Positions 57,863 to 64,000 of a DNA stretch of 64,000 nucleotides are shown piece by piece; position 1 is the stretch's first letter, and the number at the start of each line of letters is the position of its first letter. Where the stretch lies: the NCBI RefSeq assembly GCF_030547185.1, contig NZ_JAUOQR010000001.1, forward strand, positions 434,001 through 498,000. Reading direction: 5' to 3'. The stretch comes from Neptuniibacter sp. 1_MG-2023 (lineage in GTDB: Bacteria; Pseudomonadota; Gammaproteobacteria; Pseudomonadales; Balneatricaceae). Below the pieces are notes generated by a model. It saw only the letters and a program-made list of their open reading frames with translations. It made no database searches and was not told the DNA's origin. The position numbers and the translations under genes were made by a program.

Positions 57863-58720
57863 ATGAAACTAGTCACTTTTAAGCACGATAACCGTGTTTC
57901 TGTAGGCATTCTCTATCAAGGAAAGATCATTCCTGCATGGTTAAACCCATTAATGCCTCAAGATATGTGTCATTTCCTATCCGGTGGGAAATCCCTACAA
58001 GAAAACCTACTCTCGTACGCAGGTAAAGCCGATATCCCCCAAGAAGAGGCAGAACTACTTGCACCCGTTCTTAATCCTCAAAAGTTTCTTGGCGTTGGGC
58101 TTAATTATGCTGACCACATTGCAGAAACAGGCTTAAACACGCCTGAATTCCCCACTATTTTCAACAAACAAGCCAGCTGTATTATTGGTAACAACGCGGC
58201 CATCCATCGCCCCTCAGTCTCCAATAAACTTGATTACGAAGGCGAGCTAGCTTTCGTCATTGGGAAACGATGCCGACATGTTCCTTACAAACAAGCTCAG
58301 CATGTTATTGCTGGCTATACCATTGTTAATGATATCTCAGTACGTGACTGGCAAATTAAATCCCCTACATGGACTTTAGGAAAATCCTTTGATACCCATG
58401 GCCCTATGGGACCTTGGATAACAACCGATAATATAGATCCTCACGCATTAGACCTTAAAACATGGGTCAATGGGGAGTTACGACAACACTCCAATACAAA
58501 ACACCTCATCTTTGATTGCTATGCCCTAGTTGAAACACTCTCGACAGTCTGCACATTAATGCCTGGTGATGTTATCGCGACGGGCACATGCTCTGGTGTA
58601 GGAGTATCGATGAAACCACGAGGCTACTTAAAGCCAGGCGATACTGTCACCGTCGAAATTGAACATATTGGACGTTTATCAAATAACATCATTGCAGAGC
58701 CCACTACTCCGCTCTATTAA
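57863..58720 (+). CDS. Fumarylacetoacetate hydrolase-family enzyme
   Basis: 285 aa. The conserved FAH fold has LGVGLNYADHIAETGL near residue 76, the metal-ligand region LDYEGELAFVIGKRCRHVP (Glu residues) near 123, YTIVNDISVRDWQ with a metal Asp, KSFDTHGPMGPWI, and VIATGTCSGVG near 240. The family includes 2-keto-4-pentenoate hydratases, ureidoglycolate lyases and acylpyruvases. Substrate cannot be decided. It stands alone downstream of a TetR-family regulator with an operator-like repeat, so induction by an aromatic or quinone-type compound is possible. Confidence 0.88.
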   Translation: MKLVTFKHDNRVSVGILYQGKIIPAWLNPLMPQDMCHFLSGGKSLQENLLSYAGKADIPQEEAELLAPVLNPQKFLGVGLNYADHIAETGLNTPEFPTIFNKQASCIIGNNAAIHRPSVSNKLDYEGELAFVIGKRCRHVPYKQAQHVIAGYTIVNDISVRDWQIKSPTWTLGKSFDTHGPMGPWITTDNIDPHALDLKTWVNGELRQHSNTKHLIFDCYALVETLSTVCTLMPGDVIATGTCSGVGVSMKPRGYLKPGDTVTVEIEHIGRLSNNIIAEPTTPLY

Positions 58721-58760
58721 AGCGTCTAAACAACGCTTTATCACAGCCACTATTTATAGG

Positions 58761-58844
58761 TGTCTCCATTTGGAAACCTTCTAACTTATTGTTTTATATA
58801 AATAAGTATATTAGTCACTCAATTACTGTCTGCAAATGGAGACA
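58761..58844. repeat. 12-bp inverted repeat pair, 60 bp apart
   Basis: TGTCTCCATTTG (58761-58772) and its exact complement CAAATGGAGACA (58833-58844). The second copy lies inside the TGTC-N10-GACA site at 58827-58844. The first reads TGTC-N10-AACC, a half-site. Two sites in inverted orientation fit a co-operative enhancer. Confidence 0.7.
58827..58844. promoter_or_regulatory. GlrR (QseF)-type enhancer site TGTC-N10-GACA
   Basis: Exact TGTC-TGCAAATGGA-GACA, the motif known for E. coli GlrR upstream of glmY and rpoE. It lies about 97 bp upstream of the sigma-54-like promoter at 58940-58955, a normal enhancer distance, and 3 kb upstream of this window's own glrR. Confidence 0.6.
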
Positions 58845-58939
58845 GTATTGAAGTGATAAACATACTAAGTTTAGGCAGGCCTTTCCAAAAAAACCAAAAA
58901 CACAACATAACCGATTGTTTTTAAATGATTTTTAAAACA

Positions 58940-58955
58940 TGGCACAAGTATTGAT
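58940..58955 (+). promoter_or_regulatory. Sigma-54-like promoter before the EF-hand genes
   Basis: TGGCAC-AAGTA-TTGAT, matching TGGCAC-N5-TTGCA with GG-N10-G spacing exact, but with GA instead of the strongly conserved GC at -12. Transcription would begin near 58966, about 46 bp before the first EF-hand ATG. Confidence 0.45.
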
Positions 58956-59011
58956 ATATCTAGTTCGATTTTAAACTTTCGAACCGCCATATTTTATCTA
59001 GGAGATAAATC

Positions 59012-59302
59012 ATGAAAACAATTAATTGGGTACTTGCTTCACTAATCGCTACTTCTTCAACTGTTGCACTAGCAGAAGAAGCACCAACAACTGCGGTAGA
59101 AACTCAAACTGAAGTTACTACAAGTGAACAGCCTGCAGAGAAAAAAGTTTTTAACAAACTTGATGTAGACCAAGATGGCAAGATCAGCCAAGAAGAAGCA
59201 AAAAATTATCCTAAACTTGTTGAAGGTTTCGATAAAATCGATGCCGATAGCGATGGTTTTTTAAGCCCTGAAGAATTCACTCGTCCACACAAAAAATCAT
59301 AA
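59012..59302 (+). CDS. Secreted EF-hand protein 1
   Basis: 96 aa with a signal peptide (about residues 1-21, ending VALA), a Thr/Glu-rich linker, then two canonical calcium loops: DVDQDGKISQEE and DADSDGFLSPEE. AGGAGA lies six bases upstream of the ATG. It is a small periplasmic calcium-binding protein, followed after 33 bp by a paralogue. The upstream sigma-54-like promoter and GlrR-type site point to envelope-stress control. Its role in calcium sensing or buffering is an inference. Confidence 0.85.
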   Translation: MKTINWVLASLIATSSTVALAEEAPTTAVETQTEVTTSEQPAEKKVFNKLDVDQDGKISQEEAKNYPKLVEGFDKIDADSDGFLSPEEFTRPHKKS

Positions 59303-59335
59303 TCGGACAATCATAAGTTTTCTGGGAGAATCATT

Positions 59336-59680
59336 ATGAAAGTAACAGCATGGGCACTTGCTTCTCTACTAGTTATTTCATCATCAGTAAGCATCGCTGA
59401 CACAGCAATTGCTGCAAAAATCCAATCGGATGATGCGCAGCCCGATGTGATGACTAATGAACAGCCTAAAGCGCCTAGTATTTTTGAAAAACTAGATGGA
59501 AACAAAGATGGCAAAGTAAGCCCACAAGAAGCGCAAGTATCCCCCGCTCTTGTGAAAGGTTTCGATAAAATCGATACCAATAAAGATGGCTTCCTAAGCC
59601 CTGATGAGTTTTCTCAACTTCAGGTTAATGCAACGCCAGCCCCTACTTACATAGTAATGGCTTCTCTACAAACGTTGTAA
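59336..59680 (+). CDS. Secreted EF-hand protein 2
   Basis: 114 aa with a signal peptide (about 1-21), a polar linker and two EF-hand loops, DGNKDGKVSPQE and DTNKDGFLSPDE. It shares the MK...W.LASL...S layout and the GFDKID.. core with the preceding gene, so the pair arose by tandem duplication. The C-terminus has an extra hydrophobic tail (TYIVMASLQTL) absent from its partner. GGGAG lies before the ATG. Same transcript likely. Confidence 0.85.
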   Translation: MKVTAWALASLLVISSSVSIADTAIAAKIQSDDAQPDVMTNEQPKAPSIFEKLDGNKDGKVSPQEAQVSPALVKGFDKIDTNKDGFLSPDEFSQLQVNATPAPTYIVMASLQTL

Positions 59681-59702
59681 ACGGGTTCACTAGTGTGTGG
59701 GG

Positions 59703-59856
59703 GGATAACTTAAACTGATTCCGAGACAGCCTCAGTTAGTTATTCCTCCTCCTTCTGGTAACGGTTGAGTAGAGCATCCATGTCCACAAACATAGCCGCC
59801 AGCTCTACTTAACAGGCTAGGAGCCCTCCACGGGGTTCCTAGCCCCCCCTTTTTTT
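59703..59856 (+). ncRNA. Structured RNA candidate with intrinsic terminator
   Basis: Three successive hairpins. P1 is a long bulged stem at 59703-59718/59732-59746. P2 is a 12-bp stem with one GU pair at 59764-59775/59802-59813 (GAGTAGAGC / GCTCTACTT). P3 is the terminator hairpin 59817-59842, followed by C7T7. It lies between the second EF-hand gene and glrK, the position occupied by the sRNA gene glmY in E. coli. No sequence match to GlmY is claimed. It may be a 3' end-derived sRNA or only an elaborate terminator. Confidence 0.45.
59817..59856 (+). terminator. Intrinsic terminator upstream of glrK
   Basis: CTAGGA.CCC / GGG..TCCTAG stem with a small bulge, followed by seven C then seven T. 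It ends the EF-hand transcript about 100 bp before glrK, so glrK needs its own promoter or read-through. Confidence 0.8.
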
Positions 59857-59956
59857 AACTCATCGTTAATTAGCAAAAATAGATAGAAATACTACCCAAT
59901 TAAAGCTCTATTCATGGATAATAGTCATACACTTGTTAAATCAAATACTCTATTAA

Positions 59957-61366
59957 ATGCCAAATCATAACCGGCGCGGCTGGCGCTTAAGTTCACTAAA
60001 ACAGTTAGTGTTACTTTCCTTTTTAGTAGTGGTCACACCTTTTGGTATCTTGATCTACTATGCAACAGATGCCCTTGTTGAACAATCAGCAGAGGGGCGC
60101 GTACTTGCTAAACAAGCACTAGAAGTCACTCGCCGTGGGCAACGCTTAGAAGGCCTAGCCGAAGACATTACTCGCTCTGCCCGTCAATACCAGATTCTCG
60201 CCAAGCCAGAAATAAAACAACGCTTAACTCAAAACCTGCTTGATTACCGAGAACAACTCTCGATCCACAGCTTCATACTGACCCAAGTTGAGCAGCTTAA
60301 CCAAATCAGTACACTCTTAGATAATATTGAACAATATCAGTCAGAAGACGCTAATAACCTACTCGGATTAACACGCGAGATAAATCAGCAGGTTGACCTT
60401 ATTCTTGACCAGCGATTACAAGCGCTCAACTCAACCGCTCAACATACACAAACCCAGCTAAGTACACTTGCGATCATTTTATTAGTTATAGAGATGCTGC
60501 TGATCCTATTTTTTAGTTTTAGCATTATTCGCCCGGTTCGCCGCATTGCAGATAGAATACAAGCACTAGGTACAGGTGAGGAATATACAGGAGCAATGGT
60601 AGGAGGCCCTGACGAGCTAGTCGAATTAGAACAACAGCTTGATTGGCTCACCGAACGCTTAGCTGAAGTAGAAAATGAGAAGCAGCGTTTTTTACGCCAT
60701 ATGTCCCATGAATTAAAAACGCCCTTAACCACTTTACGGGAAGGCTCCGACCTATTGGCAGATCAGATCACTGGGCCACTAAATACAAGCCAAATGGAAG
60801 TCACTCAATTACTACAAAGTAACTCAAGGCAGCTACAGTCATTAATAGAACAGCTGTTAGACTACAGCCGTTTACATCAAAACGAATCTGTTAATTTTCA
60901 TCGCGTCAAACTACTTCCAGTCTTAACTGAAGCGATCGAGCCTTATAAATTATTACTTGAGCAGAAAAAGATACACCTTAGCCTTCCTAAGGAAGAGCAT
61001 GAATGGGTCACCGACCGTGCTATGTTGGTAAGAATTATAAGCAACTTAGTCTCTAATGCTGCGCTATATGGGAGTAATGAAGGTGATCTCACGCTGAGTA
61101 TTAGCCAAACAAATGAACACTGTCTTATTAACGTAGAAAATGATGGCCCCACTATCCCTCTTAAAGATGTTCCCTTGCTATTTGAACCTTTTTATCAAGG
61201 CCAAAATAGGCGACAAGGACCAGTAAAAGGTTCAGGTATAGGCCTAAGTATTGTCCATGACGCAGCCGAGTCCTTAGGCGCAACTGTAAAATTAGCAAAG
61301 AATGAAAATCACCGCGTTGGTTTTAGCGTTTGCCTTCCCATTTCGGAGCACCCCATTAATGATTAG
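59957..61366 (+). CDS. glrK: GlrK/QseE-type sensor histidine kinase
   Basis: 469 aa. Membrane segments at about 15-37 and 168-190 enclose a helical periplasmic domain (about 40-165). A HAMP domain follows at about 190-240, then HisKA with the phospho-accepting H251 in FLRHMSHELKTPLTTL, and an HATPase domain with NLVSNAALYG (N-box) and GSGIGLSIVHDAA (G2-box). In E. coli, GlrK phosphorylates GlrR in response to envelope conditions. The gene overlaps the qseG-like lipoprotein gene by 8 bp. Confidence 0.92.
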   Translation: MPNHNRRGWRLSSLKQLVLLSFLVVVTPFGILIYYATDALVEQSAEGRVLAKQALEVTRRGQRLEGLAEDITRSARQYQILAKPEIKQRLTQNLLDYREQLSIHSFILTQVEQLNQISTLLDNIEQYQSEDANNLLGLTREINQQVDLILDQRLQALNSTAQHTQTQLSTLAIILLVIEMLLILFFSFSIIRPVRRIADRIQALGTGEEYTGAMVGGPDELVELEQQLDWLTERLAEVENEKQRFLRHMSHELKTPLTTLREGSDLLADQITGPLNTSQMEVTQLLQSNSRQLQSLIEQLLDYSRLHQNESVNFHRVKLLPVLTEAIEPYKLLLEQKKIHLSLPKEEHEWVTDRAMLVRIISNLVSNAALYGSNEGDLTLSISQTNEHCLINVENDGPTIPLKDVPLLFEPFYQGQNRRQGPVKGSGIGLSIVHDAAESLGATVKLAKNENHRVGFSVCLPISEHPIND

Positions 61367-61853
61367 ATATCTTCCTATTACTCTATGCCTATTCATCTTA
61401 CAAGGCTGCGAATTGAACGAAACAAAACCGAGTATTGAAGTAGAAACTATTTCAGAACAAAAAAGCTGTCGAATTGAGCCCGCCAATCTCGACCGCCTAC
61501 AAAAAATAGAGAAGCTCTTTTTAGAAAACCCTGAGCGACGTAGCCGAATAATGCAAAATGCTATCCGAGATAAAGATCAGACGCTTCTTGCTTTGCTGCT
61601 CTCAACCCCGTTGTCCTCTAAGGAACAGCTCCAACAAGCAAAACGCTATTACGCCAAGTTTGTGCTTTATCCTGATAAAGCCTGCCCAGGCGATCGATAT
61701 TTCGACTTAAGAGATCAATTAACCTCAGCCCTACTGTGGATGAGAGCTGAGCAAGACAACCTATTACAAGAAAACAAAACATTGCAGATTAAAATAGATG
61801 CCTTAACTCAGATAGAAACTGATTTAAGTAAAGACAAAGAGATTCAGGAATGA
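61359..61853 (+). CDS. qseG: QseG-like lipoprotein of the glrK-glrR operon
   Basis: 164 aa from ATG 61359 (MIRYLPITLCLFILQGCELN), giving a lipobox LQGC at residues 14-17; the frame extends to 61302 inside glrK. The mature part is helical with a C-terminal coiled coil (LLQENKTLQIKIDALTQIETDLS). E. coli QseG/YfhG lies between glrK and glrR and affects GlrK signalling from the envelope. The overlaps (8 bp with glrK, 4 bp with glrR) suggest coupled translation. Confidence 0.85.
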   Translation: MIRYLPITLCLFILQGCELNETKPSIEVETISEQKSCRIEPANLDRLQKIEKLFLENPERRSRIMQNAIRDKDQTLLALLLSTPLSSKEQLQQAKRYYAKFVLYPDKACPGDRYFDLRDQLTSALLWMRAEQDNLLQENKTLQIKIDALTQIETDLSKDKEIQE

Positions 61854-63175
61854 AACCTCATATCCTTTTAGTCGATGATGACGCATCTTTACTAAAGCTT
61901 CTATCAATGCGTTTAGAGGCCAGTGGCTACCAGATTAGTTGTGCCGAAAGTGCAGAAGCGGCCCTAGAGGTGTTAAACGATAAGATTGACCTTCTGGTTA
62001 CTGATCTACGAATGGAAGGCATGGATGGTCTAGCACTGTTCAAGCAAGTTCAGCGTGCCTATCCACAACTGCCCGTTGTTATTATTACCGCCCACGGGTC
62101 TATTCCTGAAGCCGTCACCGCTACGCAACAAGGAGTGTTTGGTTTTTTAACTAAACCTATTGATCGCGACCAGCTAATGCAAAATATTGAAGCCGCCTTA
62201 GCCAGCACCAGTCGAAGCGAAGGAGAATGGCGTAATAATATTATCAGCCGTAGTCATACTATGGAGCAGCTACTCCAAGAAGCAGAACAGATAGCCGCTT
62301 CCGATGTTAGTGTATTAATTACCGGGGCGAGCGGTAGTGGTAAAGAGCTATTGGCCAATGCTATTCATAAAGCGAGCCCACGTAGTAAAAAGCCCTTTAT
62401 TGCCATTAACTGTGGCGCACTACCAGAACAACTACTGGAATCAGAACTCTTTGGGCACAGTAAAGGAGCCTTCACTGGCGCAGTCAACAAACATGAAGGG
62501 CTGTTTCAAGCCGCGAATGGGGGCACCTTATTCTTAGATGAAATCGGCGATATGCCAACACCGCTTCAGGTAAAACTATTAAGGGTGTTGCAAGAACGCC
62601 AGATCCGTCCAGTTGGGAGCACTGAAACCATTGCCGTGGATGTCCGTGTTATTTCAGCGACGCATCGAGATCTTGAGCAAGCGATGCAAGATAATAGTTT
62701 TAGGGAGGATTTGTTCTACCGACTAAATGTAGTCAATCTGCACTTACCCCCCTTAAAAGACCGTCCTGAAGATATTCTTCCTCTCGCCCGTTATTTTGTT
62801 GAACAAGCGGCCCTACGGCACAACCCAAAAGTCAAAAACATCTCAAGTGCAGCCCTACAAGTACTTGCTCAAGCCTCATGGCCCGGTAATGTTCGCCAGC
62901 TCGAAAATATTATTGAAAAGGTCACGGCGTTAAGCACAACCCCAATCATTTCTGATACAGCTATCCACCGCGCATTAGCTAATCAAGAACAGGTCATTGC
63001 TAACTTTAATGATGCTAGAGCTGAATTTGAAAAAAGGTATCTCTGCAAAGTACTGCAGATAACTGAAGGCAATGTGACCCAAGCTGCGAAAATCGCCGGA
63101 CGCAACCGAACCGATTTTTACAAGTTACTGAAAAAGCATGCGCTGGAAGCTGCTGATTACAAAAATGGTGACTAA
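61850..63175 (+). CDS. glrR: GlrR/QseF-type sigma-54-dependent response regulator
   Basis: 441 aa. Receiver (residues about 1-120) with D10, D11 and phospho-acceptor D52 in LLVTDLRMEGMDG. The AAA+ domain (about 140-380) has Walker A GASGSGKELLA, GAFTGA (sigma-54 contact) and Walker B GGTLFLDEIGD. A Fis-type HTH closes the chain (NVTQAAKIAGRNRTDFYKLLKKH). It activates sigma-54 promoters through TGTC-N10-GACA sites in E. coli, and such a site lies 3 kb upstream here. It overlaps the qseG stop by 4 bp. Confidence 0.93.
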   Translation: MKPHILLVDDDASLLKLLSMRLEASGYQISCAESAEAALEVLNDKIDLLVTDLRMEGMDGLALFKQVQRAYPQLPVVIITAHGSIPEAVTATQQGVFGFLTKPIDRDQLMQNIEAALASTSRSEGEWRNNIISRSHTMEQLLQEAEQIAASDVSVLITGASGSGKELLANAIHKASPRSKKPFIAINCGALPEQLLESELFGHSKGAFTGAVNKHEGLFQAANGGTLFLDEIGDMPTPLQVKLLRVLQERQIRPVGSTETIAVDVRVISATHRDLEQAMQDNSFREDLFYRLNVVNLHLPPLKDRPEDILPLARYFVEQAALRHNPKVKNISSAALQVLAQASWPGNVRQLENIIEKVTALSTTPIISDTAIHRALANQEQVIANFNDARAEFEKRYLCKVLQITEGNVTQAAKIAGRNRTDFYKLLKKHALEAADYKNGD

Positions 63176-63198
63176 TCCATTTCATTAATCCAACGCGA

Positions 63199-63993
63199 TT
63201 ACTGATAATCCTCCGGCAGGTTAATACCCATAGCATTTGCATCCTCTTGTGCAAGTGCCTTAAAGCGCTCTCGTACTTTAGAACCTTTAGGTTTAGTCAG
63301 ATAAAATAACCACTTACTCGCGATTTCAGGTTTTAACTGATGCTCCTCTCCCCAAGATTGGATAAACCTAAAGAGTGAATCATCGCTTTTATCAGGTAAT
63401 GCGACAGGAACGGGGTTATCCAACTGTTCCCCTGCTCTTACCCGACGACAAAGAACATCGTAGTTATATCGAAAATCAGGATATACATCCGCTGCATCTT
63501 CTGTACGTAGACGGAACCATCCCGTCGCTTTGCCTGCATGGTAAATGGCAGGGTGAGTCCACTGATGATGGGAAGCGCTGTCAGAAAAGTTACACGCCTC
63601 TTCATAAGCATGTTTAGCCATGGGAAGGCCATAGTCTCCCGTCAAGCTTCTTAAAACTTTAATGAATTCAGAAATAGTCGGCATCCATGCACTATTTTCT
63701 TTACAGTAATCAATCGCAGCCACCAGCTCATTCTCAGTATAACCACCTAAGCTAAGTGCCCATTCCCGTTTTGCTATACGGATCTCATCTTGAGTTTCAA
63801 AACAGCTTTTAAACTTATGCCCATAGATCGCCATAAATCGGGCAAAGATCATATTTACAAAGGTTTTAACTTCAACACTCAGCTCGCGATTCGCTTGCTG
63901 TGCTTGATCATCACCAGTCTGTGTCTTTGATGTCCATGACTGCTGCGGTAACCCGTTTTCGCTTCTCGCGAGTATCTCGGCGGGGGTCTTCAT
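63199..63993 (-). CDS. Phage lambda P-like replication protein, chromosomal
   Basis: 264 aa. The middle region (FVNMIFARFMAIYGHKFKSC, REWALSLGGYTENELVAAIDYCKE, WMPTISEFIKVLRSLTGDYGLP) and HPAIYHAGKATGWFRLRT resemble lambda P, which loads DnaB helicase. No other phage genes are present in the window, so this is probably a resident host copy. In many gammaproteobacteria DnaC is absent, so a P-like helicase loader is conceivable. Convergent with glrR, 23 bp apart. Confidence 0.75.
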   Translation of the reverse strand: MKTPAEILARSENGLPQQSWTSKTQTGDDQAQQANRELSVEVKTFVNMIFARFMAIYGHKFKSCFETQDEIRIAKREWALSLGGYTENELVAAIDYCKENSAWMPTISEFIKVLRSLTGDYGLPMAKHAYEEACNFSDSASHHQWTHPAIYHAGKATGWFRLRTEDAADVYPDFRYNYDVLCRRVRAGEQLDNPVPVALPDKSDDSLFRFIQSWGEEHQLKPEIASKWLFYLTKPKGSKVRERFKALAQEDANAMGINLPEDYQ

Positions 63994-64000
63994 GGCTTAA

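Noticed and set aside
58827..58844. CTGT...ACAG considered as a LexA box
   Set aside because: The spacer between CTGT and ACAG is 12, not the required eight; the TGTC-N10-GACA pattern fits GlrR instead.

Overview
The window looks like chromosomal DNA of a marine, Oceanospirillales-type gammaproteobacterium. The base composition is moderately AT-rich. Several gene orders and families are those of Pseudomonas and marine relatives: argG-motY-rnt-prx-grxD, a TIGR02647-type small protein, a glrK-qseG-glrR operon and a class II DAHP synthase. There is no prophage, IS element, CRISPR array, rRNA or tRNA that I can recognise.

Layout. 1-6400 (minus strand): a complete mevalonate pathway operon, hmgR-fni-mvaS-two GHMP kinases-mvaD, running into polB, which is cut by the window edge. 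6500-12500: a type I secretion apparatus (TolC-like, HlyD-like and LapB-like ABC exporter) with a LuxR-type regulator. 12600-14600: a small conserved protein and a receiver-TPR protein. 14700-23970: argG, motY, rnt, peroxiredoxin, grxD, argD-argF, metR and a class II DAHP synthase. 23990-26280: a compact operon of two DUF1538 membrane proteins, a PII-like protein and a CBS-domain protein. 26400-31010: a Slam/DUF560 (type XI secretion) outer-membrane protein flanked by two related secreted proteins with TbpB-like C-terminal barrels, one of them frameshifted just after its signal peptide. 31300-34040: a LapG-type periplasmic protease followed by a membrane protein with a PAS and a degenerate HD-GYP domain. 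34050-44240: two unknown proteins, dcd, a small protein, the Mrp/ApbC Fe-S carrier, an LplT-Aas-type fusion, trmA and an HDOD protein. 44617-53400: metG, small proteins, HopJ-like, SulP, a deaminase, dinB with a perfect SOS box and an OlsF-type bifunctional acyltransferase. 53480-58720: a DUF3352-like protein, a membrane J-protein, a lipoprotein, a TetR regulator and an FAH-family enzyme. 58730-63180: a probable sigma-54/GlrR-controlled module, made of a TGTC-N10-GACA site, a sigma-54-like promoter, two EF-hand proteins, a structured RNA with a terminator, and glrK-qseG-glrR. The last gene is a phage-lambda-P-like replication protein.

How parts work together. The mevalonate enzymes convert acetoacetyl-CoA plus acetyl-CoA to IPP/DMAPP. 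The TolC/HlyD/ABC set and the LapG protease together suggest a Lap-type adhesin system whose giant adhesin lies outside the window. The degenerate HD-GYP protein next to lapG could be the c-di-GMP receptor in place of LapD. The Slam locus should export its two barrel-tailed cargo proteins. The GlrR binding motif lies upstream of a sigma-54-like promoter before the EF-hand genes, and the genes of its own sensor/regulator lie downstream, which suggests an autoregulated envelope-stress circuit.
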